Of a DNA stretch of 64,000 bases, positions 29,469-37,908 are shown one piece after another. Source of the DNA: Mycolicibacterium sp. (GTDB lineage Bacteria > Actinomycetota > Actinomycetes > Mycobacteriales > Mycobacteriaceae); NCBI GenBank assembly GCA_020637165.1, contig JACJWN010000012.1, positions 1 to 64,000 on the forward strand. The letters are read 5' to 3'. Under the pieces are notes generated by a model. That model had not been told where the DNA came from. It did not search any database and saw only the letters and a list, made by a program, of their open reading frames with translations. Position 1 is the first letter of the stretch. Each line of letters begins with the position of its first letter. Made by a program: the position numbers and the translations under genes.

Positions 29469-29511
29469 CCAACCGGTGGCGCCGGACCGACGAACGGGCG
29501 ACCCTGGTCTC

Positions 29512-29913
29512 ATGAAAATCGGATTATCGACCACGCTGGAGACGACCTTCCCCGACGCGGTAGCCCGGATACGGGAAGCCCTGGCGGCACAGGGGTTCGG
29601 AGTCCTGACCGAGATCGACATGCAAGCAACCCTGAAGACGAAACTGGACAAGGACATCGGGAGCTACCTGATCCTGGGGGCCTGCAATCCACCGATGGCC
29701 CACCGAGCGGTCAGTGTCGACCCACAGATCGGCCTGCTGCTGCCGTGCAATGTGGTCGTTCGGGCCGACCCCGACCACGACACCCGGGTGATCGTCGAGG
29801 CGATGAACCCGCAGATCCTCGTGGAGGTCACCGGGGAACCCGAGCTGCATGGTGTCGCCGACGAGGTCACCACCATGCTGCAGGCCGCCATCGACTCCCT
29901 GACCCGAACCTGA
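29512..29913 (+). CDS. DUF302-domain protein
   Basis: A 133-residue single-domain DUF302 protein (TTFPDAVARIREALAAQGFG at the start; YLILGACNPPMAHRAV in the centre). DUF302 proteins are small, usually cytoplasmic, and commonly appear in oxidative or metal stress gene sets; no reaction is assigned. It follows the sensor kinase and carries an upstream motif shared with the divergent DUF305 promoter. I use the ATG at 29512; a longer reading has no support. Confidence 0.85.
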   Translation: MKIGLSTTLETTFPDAVARIREALAAQGFGVLTEIDMQATLKTKLDKDIGSYLILGACNPPMAHRAVSVDPQIGLLLPCNVVVRADPDHDTRVIVEAMNPQILVEVTGEPELHGVADEVTTMLQAAIDSLTRT

Positions 29914-29979
29914 CCTGGCATCCGACCGTTATCCGTTGGTGCTTGTTCGCCTCGGGCGCCGATCGGCACCATCGAGGCG

Positions 29980-30600
29980 ATGAAGATCACGGCTCTCACC
30001 GACACTGACGGCAGGGTGGCCGCCCGCGCCGCCGCCGTCGCGTCCATCGGCGCGGCGACGATTCACCTGGCGGTGGCCCCCGGGCACTGGCGCGAGTGGC
30101 TGCCCTCCGGGCTCTTCTTCGCCTCGGTCGCGGTCTTCCAGCTGCTTTGGGCCTTCCTGGCCTGGACGCGGCCGCCGGCGGCCCTGCTGGCAACCGGGAT
30201 CGGCGTCAACACCGGCCTGGTCGCACTCTGGGTCTTCTCCAGGACCGCCGGAGCCCCCTTCGGCCCGAACGCCGGCCAGACCGAAGCCGTCAAAGCCGCC
30301 GGCATCTGCGCGCTGCTGCTCGAGTGCTACATCATCATGGGTGCGGCATGGGCCTGGCTCCGCAACGAGGAACGGGCGCAACCGGTGTCGGGGATCTCCA
30401 GTGCCCTGGTACTTTTCGGCGCCAACACGGTGGTGGCCGTCGCGGCGACCGTCGGCCTTGCCTCCGGACTTCAGGGCCACGACCACCATGCCGGGGGGCA
30501 CCGGGCACCGATCGAGGCCGAGAGACCGACGGCTGGATCAACCGAATCCGTTGTCGAAACTGTGGACCCCCATGAGAGCGGCCACCAGCACGACGGGTGA
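29980..30600 (+). CDS. Membrane protein with His-rich C-terminal tail
   Basis: A 206-residue protein with about five predicted membrane helices up to residue ~165. The hydrophilic tail is rich in His and Asp (GHDHHAGGHRAP, then HESGHQHDG). Such tails usually bind metal ions. Together with DUF305, DUF302 and the two-component system upstream this fits a copper-, zinc- or silver-stress gene set. It converges with the next gene, leaving only 15 bases. Confidence 0.72.
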   Translation: MKITALTDTDGRVAARAAAVASIGAATIHLAVAPGHWREWLPSGLFFASVAVFQLLWAFLAWTRPPAALLATGIGVNTGLVALWVFSRTAGAPFGPNAGQTEAVKAAGICALLLECYIIMGAAWAWLRNEERAQPVSGISSALVLFGANTVVAVAATVGLASGLQGHDHHAGGHRAPIEAERPTAGSTESVVETVDPHESGHQHDG

Positions 30601-30615
30601 CGGAGCCGGAGTCGG

Positions 30616-31896
30616 TCAGGCGAAGCGCTGACTGACCAGCGTCCAATGGTTCTCTTGGCCGTCCCGGTGATAGGACAGTTCGCTGAGGAACGCCCGTGCC
30701 AGAACGAGTCCGCGGCCGTTCTCCGCCATGACGTCGGGCATCCGCAGGGCCTCGAGGTCGATATCGGCGGGCAGTCCGTCGTCGGTGAACTCGACGCGAA
30801 CCTGATCACCGAGAATCCAGACCTCCATGCGGATCTGCAGGTCCCGGCCGCGGCCGGCGTGGTCCAGGATGTTGTTGCCGACCTCGGCGGCGGCGACGGC
30901 GACATCCGTGCGGGTGGCTTTGGGCACCTCGCCGTGGTCGGCCCACGCCATCTCCAGGGTCCGCTGGATCTCACCTGGAAAGTCGGGGCCGGCCTTGGTC
31001 TCCAACGCCCCGATTTTCGGGTTGGCCAGCATCCAGAACGGCTTTCCCACCGCCGATCCCACCGCCCGCAGCTGCCGCGCTCGATTGCGGTACTGGCGGC
31101 CGTGGAGACGGTCCCGAAGGACGGTCCAGAGCACCCGAAATCCATCCCGGATCGCGTTGAGATTGCTCTCTCCGTAGTACCGGTCGTACTCGTAACTCGG
31201 CACCTCGATGATGATGGCCTTCGCGATGGCGAACCTGCCGATGATCATCGCCTCGATTTCGAAGCCATCGCCGAACTGAGGGGCCTCCACCGCTGGGTCC
31301 GGCAGGTTCAGCGCGGGGAGCTGATCGGCCCAGAATGCGTTGTAGCCGTAGCACAGATCGGTGAAGCGGGTGCCGGTCAGCCCTGAGGCCAGAACGTTGA
31401 GCCCGTAGTTGCCCAGCGAGCGGAACGCGGTGATGTCCTGGCTGCCGCCGCCCGGGCAGAAGCGGCTGCCCTTGGCCAGGTCCGCCCCTTGGACGAGCGC
31501 CTCGACGAAGCGTGGAATCTCGTGCGGGTCGGCGGAACCGTCGACGTCCAAAGTGACGATGATGTCGCCATTGGAATGCCCGAACCCGCAGATCAACGCG
31601 TTGCCTTTACCCTTGCGGGTTTGATACACAACCTTCACCGAGGGCAGGGCTGACCGCGCGGCCCGCGCCGTCTCATCGTCGTCGGCACTGACGACGACGA
31701 CCACCTCGTAATAGTTGCTCAGATAGGGCAGGACCTCACGGATGTTCTCGGACTCGTGCTTGGCCGGCACCACCACGCTGACCCGCGGATGCCGCGGCCG
31801 CAGCCCACGCCGGCCGAGGGCAAGGTCGCCGTCGTAATGGAAATCGAGTGCCGCGGTCGCAGGGCCGAACGTCGGATCGGCGGGGTCTGCCATCAT
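30616..31896 (-). CDS. Glycosyltransferase family 2 fused to serine-kinase-like ATPase domain
   Basis: A 426-residue fusion. Residues ~38-270 form a GT-A glycosyltransferase of family 2, with SVVVPAKHESENI at the start, the metal-binding DVDGSADPH motif, and KGSRFCPGGGSQD, as in polyprenyl-phosphate mannosyl/glucosyl transferases. Residues ~320-426 form a GHKL ATPase of the anti-sigma-factor serine kinase (RsbW) type, with N-box EVGNNILDHA, G1 box DDGLP and G2 box NGRGLVLA. No membrane helix joins them. The two activities are usually on separate proteins. The start has GGAGGA nine bases upstream of ATG 31896. Confidence 0.85.
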   Translation of the reverse strand: MMADPADPTFGPATAALDFHYDGDLALGRRGLRPRHPRVSVVVPAKHESENIREVLPYLSNYYEVVVVVSADDDETARAARSALPSVKVVYQTRKGKGNALICGFGHSNGDIIVTLDVDGSADPHEIPRFVEALVQGADLAKGSRFCPGGGSQDITAFRSLGNYGLNVLASGLTGTRFTDLCYGYNAFWADQLPALNLPDPAVEAPQFGDGFEIEAMIIGRFAIAKAIIIEVPSYEYDRYYGESNLNAIRDGFRVLWTVLRDRLHGRQYRNRARQLRAVGSAVGKPFWMLANPKIGALETKAGPDFPGEIQRTLEMAWADHGEVPKATRTDVAVAAAEVGNNILDHAGRGRDLQIRMEVWILGDQVRVEFTDDGLPADIDLEALRMPDVMAENGRGLVLARAFLSELSYHRDGQENHWTLVSQRFA

Positions 31897-32004
31897 GTTC
31901 GCGGTTCCTCCGGGTCGGCGCTGGGCAGCGTCGGACCTCGATAATAGTCCCGCACGGCGAGCTCGGTGAGCGGCTCGCGCCGAAACGGGCCGTCCCTACC
32001 TGCT

Positions 32005-32030
32005 GGTGGAGCTGCCGGAAATCGAACCCG
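32005..32030 (-). repeat. Displaced tmRNA 3'-end copy (distal attachment-site repeat)
   Basis: This 26-base sequence matches the tmRNA 3' end at 33225-33250 except at one position, which breaks the T-stem pairing. It is followed (minus strand) by an encoded CCA, unlike the current tmRNA end, which reads CCG. It is best read as the ancestral gene end left behind after insertion. Confidence 0.8.
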
Positions 32031-32442
32031 CTCAAGAAAGCGCCCTGAAATGCGGAAATGCGAATTCAATGACGCCAAAGTACGTCAGACGACGCGAAAA
32101 CACCTGGGAGAACGCGAGCGTCTCTGACGGCGTCAACACCTTTGTTGAAAGACAAGGAGGCCGCCCCCTCGCGCTGGGCGTCGAATCTGCGGCGAGGTGT
32201 CCGGAGATGATGAGGGCCGTGGCTGCGACAGTAGCGCCGAGTCGCGTGAGGTCAGCCCCGTTGGCCGGTATCTCCATGTCGACGACGCAAACGGCCATCA
32301 CAGGCGGCGTTCACCGAGACCGGCCAGTAGTCGGCCTGCGCGCCGATGTCACCGACCGACGGGGGTGCGCACACCCAGCGCTGACCCGATCTGCTCGGGG
32401 ACGGATCCAGGTGCCGGCCCACCCGGGCTGAAAGCAGCAATT
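32031..32442. other. About 410 bases of islet DNA without a recognisable gene
   Basis: The stretch is more AT-rich than its surroundings for the first 120 bases. The only open frame that spans it (plus strand, to 32431) has no ribosome site, no motif and a composition like frame noise. I see no integrase, promoter or repeat. It is probably decayed element sequence. Confidence 0.5.
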
Positions 32443-32841
32443 TCAGACCCGAATCGCGATGAAACCGGCTGCGCCTTCGAGGGCCGTGAAGTCGTCGTCC
32501 TGTGTGACGACGGGCAACCCCCGCGACACCGCGATCGCCGCGATCCACAAGTCATTGACGCCCATCCGCCGCCCCGCTTCGGCTAGGTGCACACGCAACC
32601 GCGCCCAGACCCGCGCGGCTTCTTCGTCGACCGGAAGCGCCACTATGTCGGCGACTGCGTCGAGTGTGGCCAGCCGCCTCGCACGAACGTCCGCAGAGCC
32701 GGCGGCGAGCACACCTGCATTGAGTTCGCCCAACGTGATGACGGTCGTGGCGACTTCCCCGGGCACAGCCGACTCGTCGAGCGGGCGGCCCGTCTCGTTC
32801 GCGATGAATACCGAGGTATCAAGCACACCCGCCGCAATCAC
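32443..32841 (-). CDS. vapC: PIN-domain ribonuclease toxin, VapC type
   Basis: A 132-residue PIN-domain protein with all four acidic residues expected at the metal site: Asp8 (GVLDTSVF), Glu39 (TLGELNAG), Asp97 (GVNDLWIAA) and Asp115/116 (VTQDDDF). VapC toxins cut specific tRNA or rRNA sites when released from the antitoxin. The GTG start overlaps the antitoxin stop (GTGA), the normal antitoxin-first coupling. The pair is cargo of the islet at the ssrA 3' end and could stabilise it. Confidence 0.92.
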   Translation of the reverse strand: MIAAGVLDTSVFIANETGRPLDESAVPGEVATTVITLGELNAGVLAAGSADVRARRLATLDAVADIVALPVDEEAARVWARLRVHLAEAGRRMGVNDLWIAAIAVSRGLPVVTQDDDFTALEGAAGFIAIRV

Positions 32842-33098
32842 TGAATCGGTCCCAGATCGTCGGTGGTGTCTCCCGCCAGGCGCGCTAGATCGTCACGCAG
32901 TCCGGGGTCAGCTTGGGCCCGCTTCAGGCGCTGGGCTAGTTCGATGCCGGACAACCACCGTCGCCGACCAGGCTGGGCCGAGGTGAGCCGGGCCACTGGC
33001 TTGCCTTTGACCGTGATGGTGACGACTTCCCCAGAGGCAACCCGTCGCAGCACCCCCGCCGTGTCGTTGCGCAGTTCACGGGAGGCGATTTCAGACAT
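32838..33098 (-). CDS. vapB: Antitoxin of the Phd/YefM type, VapB partner
   Basis: An 86-residue protein with the Phd/YefM N-terminal DNA-binding fold (EIASRELRNDTAGVLRRV, then VVTITVKGKPVARL) and an acidic C-terminal tail that would wrap the toxin. It precedes and overlaps the PIN-domain gene. The ATG is only five bases beyond an apparent -10 box inside a 7-bp palindrome, so the message is probably leaderless and autorepressed. Confidence 0.92.
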   Translation of the reverse strand: MSEIASRELRNDTAGVLRRVASGEVVTITVKGKPVARLTSAQPGRRRWLSGIELAQRLKRAQADPGLRDDLARLAGDTTDDLGPIQ

Positions 33099-33099
33099 A

Positions 33100-33122
33100 C
33101 TACGAGTGTAGCGGTCTCGTAG
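33100..33122 (-). promoter_or_regulatory. vapBC autoregulatory operator and leaderless promoter
   Basis: CTACGAG (33100-33106) and CTCGTAG (33116-33122) form a perfect 7-bp inverted repeat with a 9-base spacer. On the minus strand a TACACT -10-like hexamer (33105-33110) ends six bases before the vapB ATG, placing transcription start at or beside the start codon. Binding by the VapBC complex is inferred. Confidence 0.65.
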
Positions 33123-33226
33123 CAGTTTCCGTCGCCGCCAGTCAGATGGTGGTCCTGTGTTGCCATTCGTCGCCCAACCGCCGAGTGCCCATGGCGTGAG
33201 CAGTCGAAGCTTTTCCGCTGTTTCGG

Positions 33227-33591
33227 TGGAGCTGCCGGGAATCGAACCCGGGTCCTACGGCATTCCCTCAAGACTTCTCCGTGCGCAGTTCGCCGTGTCT
33301 CTACTCGGATCTCTCAGTCACGCGAACAAGCTGAGATGACGATCCCAGTCGCTGTTGATGTCCCGCTCAGTCCCGCGACCGAACTGAGCGGTGGATCCCT
33401 CTAGCTGATGCCAGAATCCGGGCCGAGGGCGTTCCCGGTCTGACAGACACACCGTCGCTTAGGCAGCGAGGGCGTAGTCGCGCTGATTGGAATCGGCGCT
33501 TAATTGGTTGCAACGACGCTTACGGTGGTCTCTTGCCTGCACCGGCACGCTTCCCTTGATTCGATGCGCGAAGTCGAAACCGTTCAGCCCC
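33227..33591 (-). ncRNA. ssrA: tmRNA (transfer-messenger RNA)
   Basis: On the minus strand the 5' end GGGGCTG pairs with the 3' CAGCTCC plus discriminator A. The T-arm (GGGTTCGATTCCC) and the TTTCGACTTCGCGC 5' domain are present. The tag reading frame ADSNQRDYALAA ends at a TAA (33459-33461), with codons at 33462-33497. tmRNA with SmpB rescues stalled ribosomes and tags the nascent peptide. The gene partner smpB lies 2.2 kb away. The encoded 3' terminus is CCG rather than CCA because an islet replaced the original end. Confidence 0.95.
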
Positions 33592-33740
33592 TCGCATCCC
33601 AACCGATGGCTTCGGCTGGATTTTTCATGGTACGCCAGGGTAACGACAAACAGAGACCGGTTAATTCCCGCGCCTGGGAATGGTTGCGATCGCCCGGATC
33701 GGAGAGCAGCGCCCGACCAGGAGCAACTAGATTGCGATTC

Positions 33741-34544
33741 ATGGGCCGAAACTTGATGCGGATCACGGGCGCATTGCTGGCCCTGAGCGCCATGACCGGC
33801 TGCGCCGGGTACCCCACGCCGACCGCCGGGGCGATGCCCTCCGATCAAATCGCCGTGATGGTGATGTCGTCGGGGGGAATGATCCCCCCGGTCGTCGCGG
33901 TGATGCAGTCCCCGTCCCTGGTTGTCTACGGTGACGGCCGGGTGCTGTCCAAAGTGCCCGCCCCGGCACTGCAGCTGGTCCCGGCCCGCTACGAGATCAG
34001 CGACATCGGCCCCGGGCCGGTAGCCGCCTTCGTCTCGAAGGTGCGCTCCGGCGGCCTGGTCAGCGCGGCCACGGACTTCGGATCGCCCCCGATCACCGAC
34101 GTGGACACCACGACGGTGCTGGTGAACGGCGACGGCGGACCCTCCGAGGTGCGGGTGTACGCGTTCGACGAGCGCTTCGAGCAGGACCTCACTCCCGCAC
34201 AGCGCGAGGCCCGGTCGCGGTTGCGCACGCTGATCGCCGAAGCCGGTGAGCTTGCTGCGGGCAAACCACAGACGCTCTACGTTCCGGACCGGGTCACCGT
34301 CAGCGAGCCGATGTCCGGCCGCAACCAGGAGCCCGCCAGCACACCCTGGCCGGGTCCCCCGCCGTCGGCCTTCCTGATTCCGACGAGGAAGGGCCGCGCC
34401 GTCGCCTGCGGCGAACTCGTCGGCGCCGAGGCCCGCACCGTCTACCTCGCCGCGCTGGACAACACCGGTGCGCGCTGGCTGGTCGACGGCGACACCCGGG
34501 TGCTGGGCGTCAATCCGGTTCCGCTGCCCGGCGCCTGCCCCTAG
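33741..34544 (+). CDS. Exported lipoprotein of unknown function
   Basis: A 267-residue protein with a signal peptide and lipobox SAMTGC (Cys near residue 21; the hydrophobic core is ITGALLALSAM). The mature part has no recognised domain. It contains a repeated beta-strand-like pattern and two Cys residues in the last 60 positions (AVACGELV, PLPGACP) that may pair. The ATG at 33741 is used; ATG 33756 is an alternative giving a tighter signal peptide. The stop is followed seven bases later by a convergent gene. Confidence 0.75.
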   Translation: MGRNLMRITGALLALSAMTGCAGYPTPTAGAMPSDQIAVMVMSSGGMIPPVVAVMQSPSLVVYGDGRVLSKVPAPALQLVPARYEISDIGPGPVAAFVSKVRSGGLVSAATDFGSPPITDVDTTTVLVNGDGGPSEVRVYAFDERFEQDLTPAQREARSRLRTLIAEAGELAAGKPQTLYVPDRVTVSEPMSGRNQEPASTPWPGPPPSAFLIPTRKGRAVACGELVGAEARTVYLAALDNTGARWLVDGDTRVLGVNPVPLPGACP

Positions 34545-34551
34545 ACGACCC

Positions 34552-35409
34552 CTAGATGACGAAGTTCAGTTTCTCCACGATGCGTTCGCCCGCGGCGGAG
34601 TCGCCCGCGTAGTCGATGGACTGCGCACGCTCAACCAGCAGCGGCCGTCCCCCGGCCAGCCGGGTGAACTGCAGACCGTCAACGGTGATCCCGATGGTCG
34701 GCTCGTCCCCGCCGAAGTCTTCGACCGCCGTCGCGCGGCCCTCCTCGTTCAGGGCCACCCGGATCTCCCGTGACAGCGGACCGGTCAACGCGATCAGCAC
34801 CCTCGACCCGTGGGGGGCCTTGCCCTTCTTGGCCACCACGAAACCCATGCTGGAGGCCATCTCGTCGAGGGCCAGGCGAGAATCCGGCCCTGCCAGGTCG
34901 GAGTCGGTCGCCGCCCGGCTCACCGCCTGACGGATGTCGTGCTCGTGCATCCAGCAGTCGAAGATCCGTACCCGCATGAACCTGCCGTAGCTGTCCGGGC
35001 CGGCCGGGGTGAAGGTGACGGTGTTCCACTCCTCGACGGGCATCGCCGAGAGCATCGCCTTGCGGCGGGCGGTGATATCGCGGAACTTGGCCAGCAGCTC
35101 CGTCGGTGAATCGGCGCGCAGGTATTCGACCCAGCGTTCGTTGAGCGCGCCGATGTCGTTGTGCACATGCTCGCGGGCGGTGACGTCGCCGTCGGGCTCC
35201 GGGGTCGGCGTGCCCGCGAGCATCATCTCGGTGCCGACGATATGGGCGACCACGTCGTGCACGGTCCAGCCCGGCAGCGAGGTCGGTGTCTGCCAGTCCT
35301 CGTCGGACAGACCCGCCAGCAAGGCGTCGATGGCGTCCCAGGAGGCGAACAATCCGGTCAGGATCTCTTCTTTGTCGAGGACGGTGCGGGGGCGTTGGGC
35401 GTCGGCCAT
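34552..35409 (-). CDS. Mycothiol-dependent maleylpyruvate isomerase-family (DinB-like) protein
   Basis: A 285-residue protein. The N-terminal DinB-like four-helix domain carries the metal His residues (WTVHDVVAHIVG near residue 50 and WMHEHDIRQA near residue 157), as in mycothiol-dependent transferases and isomerases. A C-terminal SCP2-like domain follows (ITVDGLQFTRLAGG). The family uses mycothiol as cofactor, in keeping with an actinobacterial host. The true substrate is unknown. Confidence 0.82.
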   Translation of the reverse strand: MADAQRPRTVLDKEEILTGLFASWDAIDALLAGLSDEDWQTPTSLPGWTVHDVVAHIVGTEMMLAGTPTPEPDGDVTAREHVHNDIGALNERWVEYLRADSPTELLAKFRDITARRKAMLSAMPVEEWNTVTFTPAGPDSYGRFMRVRIFDCWMHEHDIRQAVSRAATDSDLAGPDSRLALDEMASSMGFVVAKKGKAPHGSRVLIALTGPLSREIRVALNEEGRATAVEDFGGDEPTIGITVDGLQFTRLAGGRPLLVERAQSIDYAGDSAAGERIVEKLNFVI

Positions 35410-35512
35410 TCACCCGATGTTAGTGCCAAGAAACGATCCTGGAATTAATGCCATGTTTCCCCGCCGTTGTTGGTAGCGTCGCCGTGGGTCGGGGAACACG
35501 AACGGGGGGTTG

Positions 35513-35758
35513 ATGGCTGTCGACTGCACTTTCACCGGATTGCGCGAAGAGCGCGAAACGCTGACTCTGCGGCTTCGAGCTCTGGCGGCCGAGCTCGACG
35601 GGATCGACCGGGAACTGGCCGACCGCGCCTGGCGGCCGGCCCCGGCCTGGGCCGACCCGATGGTCGAGCTGGAGGCACGTCACTCCCAATTGACTGCGCA
35701 TCTGCGCACCCTCGCCGCCCGGCTACACCGCCTCGACGAACGGCTCTGGGCCAGCTGA
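35513..35758 (+). CDS. Small coiled-coil-type hypothetical protein
   Basis: An 81-residue protein that is almost wholly alpha-helical, with heptad-like Leu and Arg spacing (LREERETLTLRLRALAAEL). No catalytic motif is visible. The ATG is preceded by a G-rich ribosome site (GGGGGG). It converges with smpB four bases away. Function is unknown. Confidence 0.65.
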   Translation: MAVDCTFTGLREERETLTLRLRALAAELDGIDRELADRAWRPAPAWADPMVELEARHSQLTAHLRTLAARLHRLDERLWAS

Positions 35759-35762
35759 CCGA

Positions 35763-36287
35763 TCAGATCTTGCCCTTAACGCGCCGGCCGAGTTCGCGAA
35801 CCACCTCGCTCTGGGCATCGCGACGGGCGATGTCCTGACGTTTGTCGTGGGCCTGCTTGCCGCGCGCCAGCGCCAACTCCACCTTGACCTTGCCCTCGGA
35901 GAAATACATCGACAGCGGCACCAGGGTCAGATTCCCGTCCCGGATCCGGCCGGTGAGCATGTCGATCTGGCGCCGGTGCAGCAGCAGCTTGCGGTTGCGC
36001 CGCGGGGCGTGATTAGTCCAGGTGCCGTGGTGATACTCGGCGATGTGCAGGTTACGCAGCCAGATCTCGCCGTCGTCGACGGTCGCGAACGCGTCAGCCA
36101 GCGAGGCCTGCCCCTCACGCAGACTCTTCACCTCGGTGCCGGTCAACACCACGCCGGCCTCAAAGACCTCGAGGATCGAGTAGTTGTGGCGCGCCTTGCG
36201 GTTGCTGGCCACGATCCTCTTGCTGCCCTGGCCGTCGCCCGCCTTCTTCGCGGCCGCCGCCTTGCGCTGCACCGATGCCTTGGACAC
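35763..36287 (-). CDS. smpB: SsrA-binding protein SmpB
   Basis: A 174-residue SmpB. It binds the tRNA-like part of tmRNA and delivers it to stalled ribosomes. Visible family landmarks are ASNRKARHNY, GVVLTGTEVKSLREGQASL, WLRNLHIAEY and the C-terminal basic tail KRQDIARRDAQ with VKGKI, which enters the mRNA channel. The GTG at 36287 starts two bases after the ftsX stop, giving an ftsE-ftsX-smpB operon as in other mycobacteria. The partner RNA ssrA lies downstream. Confidence 0.95.
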   Translation of the reverse strand: MSKASVQRKAAAAKKAGDGQGSKRIVASNRKARHNYSILEVFEAGVVLTGTEVKSLREGQASLADAFATVDDGEIWLRNLHIAEYHHGTWTNHAPRRNRKLLLHRRQIDMLTGRIRDGNLTLVPLSMYFSEGKVKVELALARGKQAHDKRQDIARRDAQSEVVRELGRRVKGKI

Positions 36288-36289
36288 CG

Positions 36290-37183
36290 CTACTTCCGCA
36301 CGTACAGCCGCAGCGTGACGTAGGCCGTCAGAGCCGCCATCGCCACACCGATGGCGAACATGACCGGGGCGATGTAGAGGATGTCCGCATAATCGATACG
36401 AGCGATGAGGTTGGCTTGGTAGAACTGGTTGAGCGCTTTGTCCAGGAACAGCGCGCGCACCAGGATGAGGCCCAGGATCGCAAGCACCACACCGATGGTC
36501 GCGGCCAGCACCGCCTCCAGCAGGAACGGAAGCTGGGTGTACCAGCGGGTGGCGCCCACCATCCGCATGATCCCGATTTCGGTCCGGCGGGTGTAGGCGG
36601 CGACCTGCACCATGTTGGCTATCAACAGGATCGCACTGATCGCCTGCACCACAGCGATGGCGAAGGCCGCCCTGGACAGCCCGTCGAGCACCGCGAAGAG
36701 CCGGTCGATCAGTTCCTTCTGGTTGAGCACGTTGAGCACCCCGGGCTGGCCCTGCATGGCCGCGTCGAACGCCTCGTGTTGCTCGGGATCGTTGAGTTTG
36801 ACGATGAAGGAGGCCGGGAAGGAGTCCTTGCTGGCGACATCCTTGTACTCGGGGAACTTGGTGATGGCGTCGGTGTAGGCCTCGTCCTTGTTCAGGAAGC
36901 GCACCGACTTCACATCGTCGCGGTCCTCGATCGCCGCCCGCAGACCCTTGCACGGCTCGGCGTCGCAGGTCGGGTCGGCGGTCGAGACGTCGTTGTTGAG
37001 GAAGACCTGACTCTCGACCCGGTCGAGGTAGATGTTGCGGGACTGGTCGGCCAGCCGGACCACCAACATGCCGCCGCCGAACAGGCCGATCGAGATCGCG
37101 GTGGTCAGAATCATCGCGATCGTCATGGTGACGTTGCGACGAAGCCCGGTGGCGACCTCGTTGACGAGGAATCCGGCGCGCAT
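36290..37183 (-). CDS. ftsX: Cell division ABC transporter permease FtsX
   Basis: A 297-residue membrane protein with one N-terminal TM (about 20-45), a large extracellular domain (about 46-165, with two Cys in CDAEPCKGL) and three C-terminal TMs. This is the FtsX layout. With FtsE it transmits ATP hydrolysis to peptidoglycan hydrolases (RipC in mycobacteria). The ATG overlaps the ftsE stop (ATGA). Confidence 0.95.
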   Translation of the reverse strand: MRAGFLVNEVATGLRRNVTMTIAMILTTAISIGLFGGGMLVVRLADQSRNIYLDRVESQVFLNNDVSTADPTCDAEPCKGLRAAIEDRDDVKSVRFLNKDEAYTDAITKFPEYKDVASKDSFPASFIVKLNDPEQHEAFDAAMQGQPGVLNVLNQKELIDRLFAVLDGLSRAAFAIAVVQAISAILLIANMVQVAAYTRRTEIGIMRMVGATRWYTQLPFLLEAVLAATIGVVLAILGLILVRALFLDKALNQFYQANLIARIDYADILYIAPVMFAIGVAMAALTAYVTLRLYVRK

Positions 37184-37872
37184 CAGCGGTCCATTCCGTA
37201 GACGCCGCGCTGTTCGTCGCGAACGAGCCGGCCCAGGGACAGTTCCACCACGCGCTGTCGCATCGAGTCCACGATGTGGTGGTCATGGGTGGCCATCAGC
37301 ACGGTCGTGCCGGTGCGGTTGATGCGGTCGAGAAGGTCCATGATCTCCCGGCTGGTCTCCGGGTCGAGGTTGCCGGTCGGCTCGTCGGCGATCAGCAGCA
37401 GCGGCCGGTTCACGAACGCCCGGGCGATGGCCACCCGCTGCTGCTCGCCACCGGAGAGTTCCGCCGGCATCCGGTTGGCCTTGCCGGAGAGCCCGACCAT
37501 GTCGAGCACCTCGGGAACCACCTTCTTGATGACGTCGGACTTCTTGCCGATCACCTCCAGCGCGAAGGCCACGTTGTCGAACACCGTCTTCTGCTGCAGC
37601 AGCCGGAAGTCCTGGAAGACGCAGCCGATGACCTGCCGCAGCTTGGGAATCTGCCGTCCGGACAGTTTGTTGACGTGGAACTTCGACACCTGGATCTCGC
37701 CGGAGGTCGGCGCCTCCTCAGCCATCAGCAGCCGCATGAAGGTGGACTTGCCCGAACCCGACGGACCGATGAGGAAGACGAACTCACCCTTGCCGATTTT
37801 GAGGTCGACATTGTCCAGTGCAGGGCGCGTCGACGCCTTGTACTGCTTGGTGACATGGTCGAGGGTGATCAT
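37183..37872 (-). CDS. ftsE: Cell division ATP-binding protein FtsE
   Basis: A 229-residue ABC ATPase. Walker A is GPSGSGKS (about 36-43), the Q-loop is FQDFRLLQ, the signature is [14 protein letters not shown], Walker B is [12 protein letters not shown] and the H-loop is [10 protein letters not shown] use the ATG at 37872, which gives the length usual for mycobacterial FtsE; an in-frame GTG one codon upstream exists. It is coupled to ftsX and drives extracellular peptidoglycan remodelling during division. Confidence 0.96.
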   Translation of the reverse strand: MITLDHVTKQYKASTRPALDNVDLKIGKGEFVFLIGPSGSGKSTFMRLLMAEEAPTSGEIQVSKFHVNKLSGRQIPKLRQVIGCVFQDFRLLQQKTVFDNVAFALEVIGKKSDVIKKVVPEVLDMVGLSGKANRMPAELSGGEQQRVAIARAFVNRPLLLIADEPTGNLDPETSREIMDLLDRINRTGTTVLMATHDHHIVDSMRQRVVELSLGRLVRDEQRGVYGMDR

Positions 37873-37908
37873 CACGGCTCGTCAGTCTAGCCCGAGTGCC
37901 CCGCGCGA

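Larger units (their letters stand above)
32005..33226. mobile_element. Small genomic islet inserted at the ssrA (tmRNA) 3' end
   Basis: A 1.2-kb segment flanked by 26-base direct repeats (25/26 identical) equal to the tmRNA 3' end. One copy is part of the working tmRNA; the other is the displaced original 3' end, which still encodes CCA. The cargo is a VapBC-type toxin-antitoxin pair plus ~400 bases of lower-GC sequence. No integrase remains, so it is a decayed or non-autonomous element. Confidence 0.75.

Noticed and set aside
32006-32431. A 141-codon frame in the ssrA islet as a possible extra cargo gene
   Set aside because: It starts inside the tmRNA 3'-end copy, has no ribosome site or recognisable motif, and its composition looks like noise.
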